Source of the DNA: Ensifer sp. LC11
GTDB lineage: Bacteria > Pseudomonadota > Alphaproteobacteria > Rhizobiales > Rhizobiaceae
DNA length: 64,000 bases
Direction of reading: 5' to 3'
NCBI RefSeq assembly: GCF_001695835.1
Contig: NZ_MBSO01000011.1
Span: 1-64,000 of the forward strand
The notes under the pieces were generated by a model, which had not been told where the DNA came from, did not search any database, and saw only the letters and a list, made by a program, of their open reading frames with translations. This document shows positions 16,437-27,717 of this stretch, piece by piece (the stretch's first letter is position 1; each line of letters starts with the position of its first letter). The position numbers and the translations under genes are program-made.

Positions 16437-16649
16437 TTAGGCAGCCTGGATGTTGACGGCCTTCGGGCCCTTGCCCATGCGATCCGGCTCGGTGTCGAAG
16501 GTGACCTGCTGGCCATCCTTGAGGGTAGCGAGGCCAGCGGCCTGAACGGCGGAGATGTGTACGAACACGTCCTTCGCGCCGCCATCCGGCGTGATGAAGC
16601 CGAAGCCCTTGTCCTGGTTGAAGAATTTTACGGTGCCCTTGGTGGCCAT
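16437..16649 (-). CDS. Cold shock domain protein (CspA family)
   Basis: The 70-residue protein is a single OB-fold with both RNA-binding motifs: RNP1 in DKGFGFI and RNP2 in DVFVHISAV. These proteins bind single-stranded RNA or DNA and melt RNA structure in the cold or in stationary phase. AAGGA lies before the ATG. The sequence starts [20 protein letters not shown], typical of rhizobial members. A strong terminator follows. The region upstream is long and without genes, leaving room for a structured leader as in other csp genes. Confidence 0.96.
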   Translation of the reverse strand: MATKGTVKFFNQDKGFGFITPDGGAKDVFVHISAVQAAGLATLKDGQQVTFDTEPDRMGKGPKAVNIQAA

Positions 16650-17345
16650 GGAAGAAGTCCTTTTCCTTCAGTCAATTTGCGTTGCCCGCGCCCCCTGGGG
16701 GATGTGGGCATCTCGTCTTCCGCTTGCAAGCGGAAAGGCGTCGAGTGGTCACGATTCGGGGAAAAGACGTCTACGGTGCCGCTGCCGGCGGTCCCGGCAC
16801 GGGGCCAGGCGCATGTGAAAGTCCAGTCTCCGGGATAGAAATCGCCCGAACGGCGCAAGAAGTGACAGGATTTGTGAAAAAAGGCAAGGGCCTTGTGCGC
16901 CGTGTCCGGGCGTCGAGCGGCTGCGTTCGCGGGCTTTCGCTTCATTCTCTGCTATCCCCTTGCTTGCCGACAGAAAAACCGGGGACGGCCCGCTTCTCGA
17001 CACAATTTCGTCCCGAGCGCGACCGAACGTGCGCGCCGCCGACGGGGCCGTTGAGGCGCGACACCGTGAGGCGGCGAGACTTGCCTATCTCCGGGATAAA
17101 GCTTGCGCATGTCAGGGATAACGCGCAGGTTTTACCGAAGGTTGGTTCCGTCTTGGCCGGCGATGGCTTAGCCAGGGTCGGCTGCGGGCGGTGAGCCGAA
17201 CGCCGCGTCGCCCGGAGGTGTCGTGAAAGGACGGCTTGTCGCCTGGAACGGACGACTGCGTCGCCTGGAACGGACGACTGCGTCGCCTGGAGTGCATCGG
17301 CCGGCTCGTCCGGGCGGCGAAAGTGAAAGACGAAGTGGGGACAGC
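16650..17345. other. Gene-free stretch upstream of the cold shock gene and the J-domain gene
   Basis: These 696 bases carry the divergent promoters and probably the leader of the cold shock mRNA. Several open frames cross it but are Arg/Pro-rich and unlike proteins. A 22-base tandem repeat sits near its right end. No tRNA or known RNA was recognised. Confidence 0.5.
17238..17291. repeat. 22-base tandem repeat, about 2.5 copies
   Basis: GTCGCCTGGAACGGACGACT starts copies at 17238, 17260 and, truncated, 17282. It lies 50 to 110 bases before the GTG start of the J-domain gene, in its probable leader or promoter. Confidence 0.8.
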
Positions 17346-17933
17346 GTGATCGACCCTTACGAACTGCTTGGACTGGAACGCGGCGCCGACAATCAGGCCA
17401 TCCGCAACGCCTACCGCAAGGCGGCGAAATCGGCGCATCCGGATTCGGGCGGCGATCCCGAACAGTTTGCGCGCCTGCAGGTTGCCTATGAGCTCTTGAA
17501 GGACCCTGTGCGCCGCAAGGTCTATGACGATACCGGCTATGACCCGCAGCTCGCCGACCCGCGAGACCTCAAGGGTTTGATGATGCTGGAGACGCTGGTC
17601 AACGACTTCATCCTCGACGAACGCGAGCCCGGCAGCTTCGATCCGGTGGCCGCCATGCGGCGCAAGCTTTCCGATGACATCGTCAAGAGCCGCTTCCATA
17701 TCCTCGAGCTCGAGCGCCACCGCGCCCGCGTGCGCAAGCATCTCGACCGCCTCGGCCGCCGGCCGGAGACCGACGTGCTCGGTTCCATGCTGCGTGCCCG
17801 ATCGCGCTCGATCGCCGAGGCGATCAAGAACACCGACGAGCAGATCAAGACCATCGAGCAGGCCTATGAGATGCTGGAGGGTTACTCCTACGAGCTTGAG
17901 GCGCTGGAAGTGAAGGCGCACGCGGCGGAATAG
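17346..17933 (+). CDS. J-domain (DnaJ-like) protein
   Basis: The 195-residue protein opens with a J domain (about 2-65) holding the HPD motif at 31-33, needed to stimulate DnaK ATPase. The remainder is helical and charged (RRKLSDDIVKSRFHILELER and a later coiled-coil-like IKNTDEQIKTIEQAYEMLE), without the zinc-finger or Gly/Phe regions of DnaJ, so it is a type III J protein. The GTG at 17346 is the start, with GGGGA before it; an in-frame ATG upstream would add an Arg-rich lead. It probably recruits DnaK to a specific client. Confidence 0.88.
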   Translation: MIDPYELLGLERGADNQAIRNAYRKAAKSAHPDSGGDPEQFARLQVAYELLKDPVRRKVYDDTGYDPQLADPRDLKGLMMLETLVNDFILDEREPGSFDPVAAMRRKLSDDIVKSRFHILELERHRARVRKHLDRLGRRPETDVLGSMLRARSRSIAEAIKNTDEQIKTIEQAYEMLEGYSYELEALEVKAHAAE

Positions 17934-18112
17934 GGCCTCCAGCGAGCCCACCTTGTCGAGTGAAGGTGCGGCCAACAGAAAAGCGCCTTGCTGCGCATCT
18001 CGGCTGCCGGTGCAGTGCGCGAGCTGGAAGGGCTTGTTTCCCTCCCAGCGTCGGAGTCCAGGTTGCGATAACCGTCTGCCGCGGCAGCCGGTACCTCTGC
18101 ATCTCCTTCTTG

Positions 18113-18730
18113 TCAGCCGGCTGCGGAGTCGCCGGGATCACCACCGCCATTGCCGGGATCACCACCGCCATTGCCGGGGTCGCCACCGCCATTGCCGGGG
18201 TCACCACCGCCGTTGCCGGGGTCACCACCGCCGTTGCCGGGGTCACCACCGCCGTTGCCGGGATCACCACCGCCGTTGCCGGGGTCACCGCCGCCATTGC
18301 CGGGGTCACCACCGCCATTTCCGGGGTCACCACCGCCATTGCCGGGGTCACCGCCGCCATTGCCGGGGTCGCCGCCGCCATTGCCGGGATCACCGCCGCC
18401 GCTACCGGGACCGCCACCGCCGTTGCCGGGGCCGCCGCCGCCGTTACCGGGATTGCCGCCGCCGTTACCGAGATTGCCGCCGTTGCCGGGATTGTCCGAC
18501 ATTAGCTGAATGGGCGCGGCGGTCTGCGTGGCTGGCGTCGATTCACACTCCATCCCTGCGCCAGCCAGTAACCAAGTCCTGTCTGCCGGGGCAACGGGGC
18601 TACACTGCCCCGGCGAAAAGATGGGGCGCTCGACCTGTTGGCTCTGCGCCGGGACCGCAGTTGATATCAGGAGGCCGGCCGACATCACGACCAGGCCGGT
18701 GCTCGCGAGCAGTTCATTTATGGCCTTCAT
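18113..18730 (-). CDS. Secreted glycine-rich protein with PGNGGGD tandem repeats
   Basis: The 205-residue product has a signal peptide (cleavage near VPAQSQQ) and about 50 ordinary residues with one Cys-containing stretch (FSPGQCSPVAP). The C-terminal half consists of about 17 tandem seven-residue units of PGNGGGD type. The DNA repeats are 21 bases long and nearly identical, so unit number can change in frame by slippage. The ATG at 18730 has GAGGTG before it. The repeats are soluble, flexible and acidic, perhaps calcium-binding or spacer-like; function is unknown. Confidence 0.75.
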   Translation of the reverse strand: MKAINELLASTGLVVMSAGLLISTAVPAQSQQVERPIFSPGQCSPVAPADRTWLLAGAGMECESTPATQTAAPIQLMSDNPGNGGNLGNGGGNPGNGGGGPGNGGGGPGSGGGDPGNGGGDPGNGGGDPGNGGGDPGNGGGDPGNGGGDPGNGGGDPGNGGGDPGNGGGDPGNGGGDPGNGGGDPGNGGGDPGNGGGDPGDSAAG

Positions 18731-18884
18731 TTTGCACCTCACTAATTTAGTCAAATGCAAAATATTTAATTGCGAGGAATGTTCCCTAAGAGACGATCAA
18801 AAAAGCGAGAATCGAGCAAGCCAATAGGAGCCGGGAAGCGATTCCTGCGGGAGCAAGGCGCCAGCAGGGGCGGCGCCTTTCGCG

Positions 18885-19775
18885 TTATGGGCTTTCCGAC
18901 CTTCCCATGAACTGCGACAGCGACGCGAAATCGTCGTGCAGGTGGCCGGCGTCGATCGCGCGGCGGAAGATCGCCTCGTAGCCGTCGGTGATCGTCCGGT
19001 CGATGCCGCGGGCCGCCATCAGGTCGATGAGGTGCCGGAAGGCGCCATAGTGCGGCGAGACGGAGGAGAGCGTTTCGCCGTCGGCGGCATAACGCCCGGC
19101 GGCGCTGCGCCTGATGAGGTCGGAGACGAGGCCCTCGATAACAGGCGCCGTCGCCGTCCATTGCTTTGCCAGCATATCGAGATCGATCGCCTCGGCGCGC
19201 GAGACGGCGATTGCCTGCAGGGCGCCGAAGAGCGCACCCCACATCAGCGCGAGCACGGCGCTGTCGAGCGCATTGGCAAGGCCCGGATCCTCGCCGATGA
19301 ACTGGACATTGCCGCCAAGCGCGCCCAGCACAGCGCGGCTCTGCTCGAAGACATCGGTCGGACCCGACACGAGAAGCGTTCCCGCCTCGGTGCCGATGAA
19401 GTCCGGCGTCGCCAGGATCGCGCCGTCGAGATAGCCTATGCCATGTCGCGCGGCCCAGGCCTGTGTCTCGCGTGCGCCATCGGGCGTGCCCGAGGTCAAC
19501 TCGACGATCAGCTTGCCCTGAAGGGCGGCGGCCACGGCGCCGTCGCGCAGAAGGCTTTGCGTCGCCGCGTAGTCGCTGACATTGACGATGACGATCTCAG
19601 AGGCGTCGACGGCATTACGCACACTTCGCGCCACCTCGGCCCCCGCGGCGGCAAGCGGCGCGGCCTTGTCGGCCGTGCGGTTCCACACCGTCGTCGGGTA
19701 CCCGGCCTTGAGCAGCGCGTGCGCCAGTGCCGATCCCATGCGCCCCATTCCCAAAACGCTGATTGCAGGTTGCAT
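18885..19775 (-). CDS. NAD(P)-dependent beta-hydroxyacid dehydrogenase / imine reductase-like protein
   Basis: The 296-residue protein has a Rossmann fold with the GxGxxG-type loop in VLGMGRMGSALA (residues 7-18) and the VWNRTADKA segment, whose Arg suggests NADPH. VNVSDYAATQSLL and ELTSGTPDGARE follow. The all-helical second domain lacks the canonical catalytic GxxGxGxxxKxxxN motif of 3-hydroxyisobutyrate dehydrogenase, showing instead GLANALDSAVLALMWG, which fits imine-reductase-like members. The start at 19775 begins the Rossmann strand. It is divergent from an HxlR regulator, which probably controls it. Confidence 0.85.
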   Translation of the reverse strand: MQPAISVLGMGRMGSALAHALLKAGYPTTVWNRTADKAAPLAAAGAEVARSVRNAVDASEIVIVNVSDYAATQSLLRDGAVAAALQGKLIVELTSGTPDGARETQAWAARHGIGYLDGAILATPDFIGTEAGTLLVSGPTDVFEQSRAVLGALGGNVQFIGEDPGLANALDSAVLALMWGALFGALQAIAVSRAEAIDLDMLAKQWTATAPVIEGLVSDLIRRSAAGRYAADGETLSSVSPHYGAFRHLIDLMAARGIDRTITDGYEAIFRRAIDAGHLHDDFASLSQFMGRSESP

Positions 19776-19904
19776 TGCCAGTCTCCATATCCTTGGCGCG
19801 GGAAGGGCGGTTCCGTCCGCATCCCGCAGCGATGTCCAATGCGACGGCTTGTCGTCGCGGCTGAGACGTAAGGTGGGACGACCGGGTCGCAATACGCACC
19901 GGAC

Positions 19905-19918
19905 GGTAAGTGCTTACC
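19905..19918. promoter_or_regulatory. Palindrome between the oxidoreductase and HxlR genes
   Basis: GGTAAG-TG-CTTACC has perfect 6-bp arms. More GTAAG half-sites occur at 19867 and 19923. The location, 21 bases before the HxlR start and 130 before the oxidoreductase start, fits an HxlR operator controlling both genes. Confidence 0.6.
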
Positions 19919-19938
19919 TCGACGTAAGGGAGAGTGAC

Positions 19939-20289
19939 GTGACGACAGCAATGGAAGACTGCGGTTTCGCGATCGCGCTGAAGGCGATCGAGGGCAAGTG
20001 GAAGGTCGATATTCTCTGCGAGCTCGGCAAAGCCGCCCGCCGCTTCGGCCGGCTGCGTCAGGCGATCCCGGCGATCAGCGAAAAAATGCTGGCGCAGCAG
20101 CTGCGGGAGCTCGAGGCCGACGGCCTCGTCAGCCGCACCACCTATCCGGAAATCCCGCCGAAGGTGGTCTATTCGCTGACCGCGCGCGGTGCTGCGCTGA
20201 ATGTGGCGGCGGCGGGGTTGTGCCGATGGGGGGAAGAATTCGGCGACGTCGCGGGACAGCCGGGGGCGAGGGTAGCGGCTACCTGCTAG
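19939..20289 (+). CDS. HxlR-family transcriptional regulator
   Basis: The 116-residue winged-helix protein shows the HxlR opening with C-x-x-x-x-x-ALKAIEGKWKVDILCEL, then FGRLRQAIPAISEKMLAQQLRELEADGLVSRTTYPEIPPKVVYSLT in the DNA-binding core. HxlR regulators often sense aldehydes or redox through the N-terminal Cys, present here in MEDCGFAI. The GTG at 19939 is preferred, with AAGGGAG before it; the alternative ATG lies four codons later. It is divergent from the oxidoreductase and likely its regulator. Confidence 0.9.
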   Translation: MTTAMEDCGFAIALKAIEGKWKVDILCELGKAARRFGRLRQAIPAISEKMLAQQLRELEADGLVSRTTYPEIPPKVVYSLTARGAALNVAAAGLCRWGEEFGDVAGQPGARVAATC

Positions 20290-20378
20290 TGTCGCCGTGA
20301 TGACGCTGAAGCCAGGCAGGTCGCAACGCGCACTCCGTCGCCCTCGAAGTATGCCCCGGCGGGCGCAATCTTCTCCGC

Positions 20379-20533
20379 CCTCATCCCTGTGCCTGTCACA
20401 GGGATCCAGCAGCCGTGCGTCCGCACGGCGGGAGACGCTGAGCCAGCACGCTGATGTCCCGCATATGGCGGCGAGTCCTGTCGTGCCGCAGACGCGGCAC
20501 GGCTGGATTCCTGTGACAGGCACAGGAATGAAG
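20379..20533. repeat. RIME-like intergenic palindromic repeat, copy B
   Basis: CCTCATCCCTGTGCCTGTCA and the mirrored CCTGTGACAGGCACAGGAAT enclose a core of about 110 bases with its own GC-rich inverted repeats. The arms match copy A at 5122-5231, while the core is longer. It occupies most of the gap between the HxlR gene and tyrS. Confidence 0.75.
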
Positions 20534-20566
20534 GCTGTGGGTGGCGTGGCCGCTGCGCAAGCAGGT

Positions 20567-21829
20567 TCATTTCACCACAGCATGGCGCTTGCGACCGAGC
20601 GAGAGCCGGATGGGGCGCGCGCCGATTGCCACGATCGTCTCGGCCTCCTCCACAACTTCGCCGTCGAGCCGCACGCCGCGACCTGATATCGCCCGCCGTG
20701 CCTCGCTCTTCGAGGACGCCAGTCCGGCGCGGACGAGCAGGTCGATCAGCGCGACGCCATCGGCGCGTTCGGCATCGCCGAGCATCACGGCCGGCAAGCC
20801 CTCGGCGGCTTCGCCCGCGCCAAAGGCCTGCCGCGCCGTCGCCTGCGCCTGCCGTGCGGCGTCCGCGCCATGCACCAGCGCCGTCGCCTCGTGGGCGAGA
20901 CGCTCCTTGACCGCGTTCAACTCCGCCCCTTCGGCGCGGCCGAGGATTTCGATCTCGTCGAGCGGCAGATCGGTGAAGAGTTTGAGGAAGCGCACCACGT
21001 CGGCATCCTCGGCGTTGCGCCAGAACTGCCAGTAGTCGTAGGGCGACAGGCGATCCCCGTTGACCCAGATGGCGCCGGCCGCCGTCTTGCCCATCTTGGC
21101 CCCGGAGGCAGTCGTCAAGAGCGGCGTGGTCATGCCGAAGACTTCCTGGCCTTCGATGCGCCGCAAGAGGTCGACGCCGCCGACGATGTTGCCCCACTGG
21201 TCGCCGCCGCCCAGCTGCACCCGGCAGCCGGTGCGGCGAAACAGTTCGAGGAAGTCGACCGCCTGCAGGATCATGTAGTTGAACTCGAGGAAGCTCAGGT
21301 TCTCCTGCTGCTCCAGCCGCGTCTTGACGCTGTCGAAGGACAGCATGCGGTTGACGGAAAAATGCTTGCCGATGTCGCGCAGCATGTCGATCCAGGCCAT
21401 CCTGTCCAGCCAGTCGGCATTGTTGACCATCACAGCATCGGTCGGCCTGTCGCCGAAGGTCAGCAGCCGCTCGAATACCTTTCTTATGCCCGCGACATTG
21501 GCCGCGATCTCGCCTTCCGACAGCATCGGCCTTGCTGCCGAGCGAAAGCTCGGATCGCCGATCCGCGTGGTGCCGCCGCCGATCAGCACGATCGGCCTGT
21601 GGCCCGCCTGCTGCAGCCGCCTGAGCGCCATGATCGGCACGAGATGCCCGACATGCAGACTGTCCGCCGTCGCATCGAAACCGGCATAAACGGGCACGAT
21701 GCGGCCCGCGAAGGCGCGATCGACGCCGGGGAGGTCGGTGACCTGATGGATGTAGCCGCGCTCGACCAGCGTCCGGACAATGGTCGAGCGCGGCTGGAAG
21801 GGATCGGCTGGGCTATCGGAAGGTGTCAT
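20567..21829 (-). CDS. tyrS: Tyrosyl-tRNA synthetase
   Basis: The 420-residue class I synthetase joins tyrosine to tRNA-Tyr. It has the HIGH motif as HVGH (59-62), the KMSKS motif as KMGKT (245-249), the tyrosine-binding QLGGGDQWGNI segment near 205-215, and a C-terminal S4 RNA-binding domain (about 355-415). The ATG at 21829 has GGAG eight bases before it; another in-frame ATG lies four codons upstream. A leader peptide with tandem Tyr codons and a terminator precede it, so expression probably responds to charged tRNA-Tyr. Confidence 0.96.
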   Translation of the reverse strand: MTPSDSPADPFQPRSTIVRTLVERGYIHQVTDLPGVDRAFAGRIVPVYAGFDATADSLHVGHLVPIMALRRLQQAGHRPIVLIGGGTTRIGDPSFRSAARPMLSEGEIAANVAGIRKVFERLLTFGDRPTDAVMVNNADWLDRMAWIDMLRDIGKHFSVNRMLSFDSVKTRLEQQENLSFLEFNYMILQAVDFLELFRRTGCRVQLGGGDQWGNIVGGVDLLRRIEGQEVFGMTTPLLTTASGAKMGKTAAGAIWVNGDRLSPYDYWQFWRNAEDADVVRFLKLFTDLPLDEIEILGRAEGAELNAVKERLAHEATALVHGADAARQAQATARQAFGAGEAAEGLPAVMLGDAERADGVALIDLLVRAGLASSKSEARRAISGRGVRLDGEVVEEAETIVAIGARPIRLSLGRKRHAVVK

Positions 21830-21874
21830 CGGGTGCTCCATGGCTGATGCCGCCAGGGAGCGCTGAAAATGACA

Positions 21875-21894
21875 AAGCCGCCTGACGGCGGCTT
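21875..21894 (-). terminator. Attenuator terminator upstream of tyrS
   Basis: AAGCCGCC-GTCA-GGCGGCTT (minus strand) is an 8-bp stem followed by TGTCATTTTC. It lies between the leader peptide stop and the tyrS start. A GCGGC segment just past the leader stop (21918-21922) can pair with GCCGC of the terminator's first arm, giving an alternative antiterminator. Confidence 0.7.
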
Positions 21895-21925
21895 GTTTCA
21901 AGACATGATCGAAACGCGCCGCTCC

Positions 21926-22033
21926 CTATGGAGACGTCGCATAATAGGTGGCAGCGATGAGCGCGGTTTTGATCATGCGGTGGTTGTAGCGGGGATTGGG
22001 GGAGGCGGCAAGGGGTGTGGTTGCGTTGACCAT
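21926..22033 (-). CDS. Putative tyrS leader peptide with tandem Tyr codons
   Basis: A 35-codon frame starts at 22033 after GGGGATC and ends at a TAG 97 bases before the tyrS start. Its last 16 residues are MIKTALIAATYYATSP, with two adjacent TAT codons; a further Tyr codon occurs earlier. An internal ATG at 21976 could also be the start. Tandem codons for the cognate amino acid, a close stop, and competing hairpins downstream are the marks of ribosome-mediated attenuation. Known rhizobial cases include trpE; this assignment for tyrS is inference. Confidence 0.6.
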   Translation of the reverse strand: MVNATTPLAASPNPRYNHRMIKTALIAATYYATSP

Positions 22034-22231
22034 CGCGGATCCCCATGGGCATGCTGGCACAGCGAGGCGCGAGCTGGACGTCGAGAGGCGCGACGTTGTG
22101 TAGCTTGTTCGGCGCCTTCGCCGTTCTTGTGCTGGTGAACCGATGGGGTCAACTTCATCGCATACTAGAATCTGTAAGACTTTTGTGCATAACATTGCAT
22201 AACTTAAGGTTGCGAAGGAAAATTGGCTAGA

Positions 22232-23701
22232 ATGACCGTTGAGAATATCGAAGACTATTTGCAGCTGGACGACGCTCACTCGGAAGTGGGAAGTCCGGAA
22301 ATCACTTGGTTCTCTCGTGTTACTGTCGAAGGTCTGCACGGGCGTTTGGATTTTTCGGTTAACCTAAATCCGAACTTGAACATTATTTACGGAAAGAACG
22401 GTCGCGGCAAAACGACACTACTGCATATATTGGCAAATTTGTCCGAGCTTGATTTTGGCCGATTTAACTCTTTGGTCTTTTCAAGAATAGAAGTTCAGAA
22501 TAATAGAGGTGAATGTGTAGAATTAAGGAAATCAAGAGACGGTACCGTTTCAATATACATTGACGGACTTCCGACATCTTACCAAAGCCAAGAAAACGAC
22601 ATTTCTGAGAGTGAAAAATCTAATATAAGAAAAGTACTAGGCGATCGGCCGACTTATTTGCCAGCCTTTCGTTCCGTCCTTGAGCGCACGCGCGACACCT
22701 ACTATGGCGGATATGAGGAGCGGAAGCACCCTCAGTTCGATCGCATAGTGTCGCAGGCTGCGGAAGGTATGAGGCTTCCAAATGGCAGGGACGGTATTCC
22801 GGCTCGCGAGATCGATCTGGCAAGATCAGTTGCCTCAAAAACGATTAAATGCCGGGAGTGGTTCGGCAGCTTTGTGCCGTTAATTCGCTACCCCTCGATA
22901 TCAGACGTGATCGAAGGGCTAGCCGAAGAATGGCGTTATGCTCAGTTGCGCATTACCAAGTTGGAGCAGCGGCAGTTTGAAGAGGCGTTTCTCGATATAT
23001 TTTCGGCGATAGCCGCGGGAGACGTGGATGAAGATGTTAGTAATCAGCAAGACATTCTAGCTAGCATCAATGATCTGCTAATTAAGGAGAATCCCGAAAA
23101 AGTCGGGCCGACCCGAAACTCTACTTATGATCGACTCGTGGAGGTGGCGCAGAGGGCGGGAGAGGCAGATAAGCGCTACAATTCCTTGTTGGAAATCTAC
23201 CGAAGAATATTATCCGAGCGGAAAGGAATTAGGGAGACTGCGCTTAAGCCTCTGATCGAGTTTGAGAGTTCGGTAAACAAGTTTCTGGATGAAAAGAAAC
23301 TCAGGATTGGGGCTCGAGGCGAATTTAACTCGCAGGGTTCGGCGCGAATTCGGAACTCTATTGTTTCCGTCGTATCAGGTTTGGGCACGCCGTACCACCT
23401 GACCGCACTCTCATCCGGCGAGCGTCAGATTGCAACAATGCTGTATTCGGCAAGTAGATCTAGCTTTACATCGGGAGCATTTCTAATCGATGAACCTGAG
23501 CTTTCTCTGCACGTTGATTGGCAGCGAATTATACTTTCGGAAATTCAGCAGCAACACCCAGATCGTCAAATCATAGCGTGTACACATTCACCCGAAGTGG
23601 GTGCGGAACATGGTGGGTATGTGCAGTTCTTCGAGCCAACGTCTCACGTTTCCATGGACGACCGAGAAGTACTTGAAATTGTTGACGACGAAGGGCTGTA
23701 A
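22232..23701 (+). CDS. ABC-type ATPase, PARIS AriA-like
   Basis: The 489-residue ATPase has Walker A in YGKNGRGKTTLL (about 54-62), a long helical insertion, the LSSGERQIATML signature (about 390-401), Walker B FLIDEPELSLH, and a switch His in ACTHSPEV. This is the layout of AAA15/21-type defence ATPases. With the DUF4435 gene that follows after four bases it matches AriA-AriB of PARIS, which detects phage anti-restriction proteins. The ATG at 22232 and a TTG at 22223 are both possible starts; AAGGA precedes them. The base composition is visibly richer in A/T than the flanks and uses TTA, ATA and AGA codons, a sign of transfer. An OLD-like or other ATPase/TOPRIM system is the alternative. Confidence 0.8.
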   Translation: MTVENIEDYLQLDDAHSEVGSPEITWFSRVTVEGLHGRLDFSVNLNPNLNIIYGKNGRGKTTLLHILANLSELDFGRFNSLVFSRIEVQNNRGECVELRKSRDGTVSIYIDGLPTSYQSQENDISESEKSNIRKVLGDRPTYLPAFRSVLERTRDTYYGGYEERKHPQFDRIVSQAAEGMRLPNGRDGIPAREIDLARSVASKTIKCREWFGSFVPLIRYPSISDVIEGLAEEWRYAQLRITKLEQRQFEEAFLDIFSAIAAGDVDEDVSNQQDILASINDLLIKENPEKVGPTRNSTYDRLVEVAQRAGEADKRYNSLLEIYRRILSERKGIRETALKPLIEFESSVNKFLDEKKLRIGARGEFNSQGSARIRNSIVSVVSGLGTPYHLTALSSGERQIATMLYSASRSSFTSGAFLIDEPELSLHVDWQRIILSEIQQQHPDRQIIACTHSPEVGAEHGGYVQFFEPTSHVSMDDREVLEIVDDEGL

Positions 23702-23705
23702 TAAG

Positions 23706-24635
23706 TTGAGCACATACTCTCTTGGTGGTTACGCGATCGCACTGCAGGCTAGAAGTAAGAAGACAATAGTCGTTGAAGGGAAAGATGATAAAACGCTGTT
23801 TGATCGATTAAGAATAGATGACAAAATGAGTATGATGAATACTCTGGTTGATACTTCTGATATTATCGCTGACGAGACTGTTTCTGGTTTGGGAGCTAAG
23901 GCAAAGATCGATAAATTTCTCGATACCATCGGCGTCACGCACGGGGCCTACGGCCGGTTTTATGCGTTTCTGGACCGCGAGTGGGAGGGATTGCTCGATG
24001 GCAACCAAGAGACTACGGAATGGTCTCTTCCACAGGAAAACAATGTAAGATTTGTGTCAATTGGTCATTCTATTGAGAACTATAGCTTCTCGAGTGACTG
24101 CGTAATTGCGTATTTAAAGCATTTTGGTTCAGAGGTCGGCACGGAGGAGGTTTTCGACAAAATTCGCGGGCAGATGGGAGATATACTATCACTTTGCGCC
24201 GCGTTTTCCGAAGTTGCACGGCGCAGGTCTATTATTACAAGATGCGATTCAATAGTTCGCTTAGATGATGTTATTCTTAAGGGGGATTCTTTTGAGTTGT
24301 CTACCAACTTGATGGCGCAACTCTCTGCTAGGGGTATCGGAGACGGCAGCAGTTTTATCGCCGACGTCAACATATGTAAGTCGACAAAATGGAAAACTCC
24401 TAAAATGAGGAAGAAGGTTGAGTTCCTTGCGCATGGTCACATTGGGGAGAATTTAATGTGGGTCTGTTGCGCCAAGCTGCTCGAAATTTCTGGAGTTGAA
24501 CGTAAGAAGTGTGAAGATGTGGCTTTCGGTCGAAAAGATGAGAGGCGCCGTTTTTGGTATAGCTGGTTGACAAATACGCATCCTGAAAGCAGATCTCCGA
24601 TCGATAAGGTTCTTGAACTTGCTGGATCGGTTTGA
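23706..24635 (+). CDS. DUF4435/TOPRIM-like effector, PARIS AriB-like
   Basis: The 309-residue product carries a TOPRIM-type acidic centre: Glu24 in IVVEGKDDKTLF and the DxE of AFLDREWEG at 90-92, followed by GHSIENYSF, all characteristic of DUF4435. In PARIS, AriB is a nuclease released by AriA that cleaves host tRNA and stops phage growth. The TTG at 23706 is the chosen start, four bases after the ATPase stop; further TTG codons and an ATG at 23601 lie upstream in frame inside the ATPase gene. Length (about 300) suits AriB. Target and activity are inferred from the family. Confidence 0.75.
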   Translation: MSTYSLGGYAIALQARSKKTIVVEGKDDKTLFDRLRIDDKMSMMNTLVDTSDIIADETVSGLGAKAKIDKFLDTIGVTHGAYGRFYAFLDREWEGLLDGNQETTEWSLPQENNVRFVSIGHSIENYSFSSDCVIAYLKHFGSEVGTEEVFDKIRGQMGDILSLCAAFSEVARRRSIITRCDSIVRLDDVILKGDSFELSTNLMAQLSARGIGDGSSFIADVNICKSTKWKTPKMRKKVEFLAHGHIGENLMWVCCAKLLEISGVERKKCEDVAFGRKDERRRFWYSWLTNTHPESRSPIDKVLELAGSV

Positions 24636-24735
24636 GAGGCTAGTTAATATTGTTGGACGTTTCGTAGGAGGCTGCCGATGAGGATAAGGCCAGTTATCGC
24701 TTGAGGTTACCCGCCACATTGTTTCGTGGCTAGTT

Positions 24736-27717
<2,982 letters not shown>

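Noticed and set aside
18137-18509. Plus-strand frames of PGSPPPL or TTAIAGV repeats
   Set aside because: They are other readings of the 21-base repeat; only the minus frame has a signal peptide and ribosome site.
22224-24733. TGGCTAG at both ends of the A/T-rich island as possible attachment repeats
   Set aside because: Seven bases are too few, one copy lies in the start of the ATPase gene, and no integrase is present.
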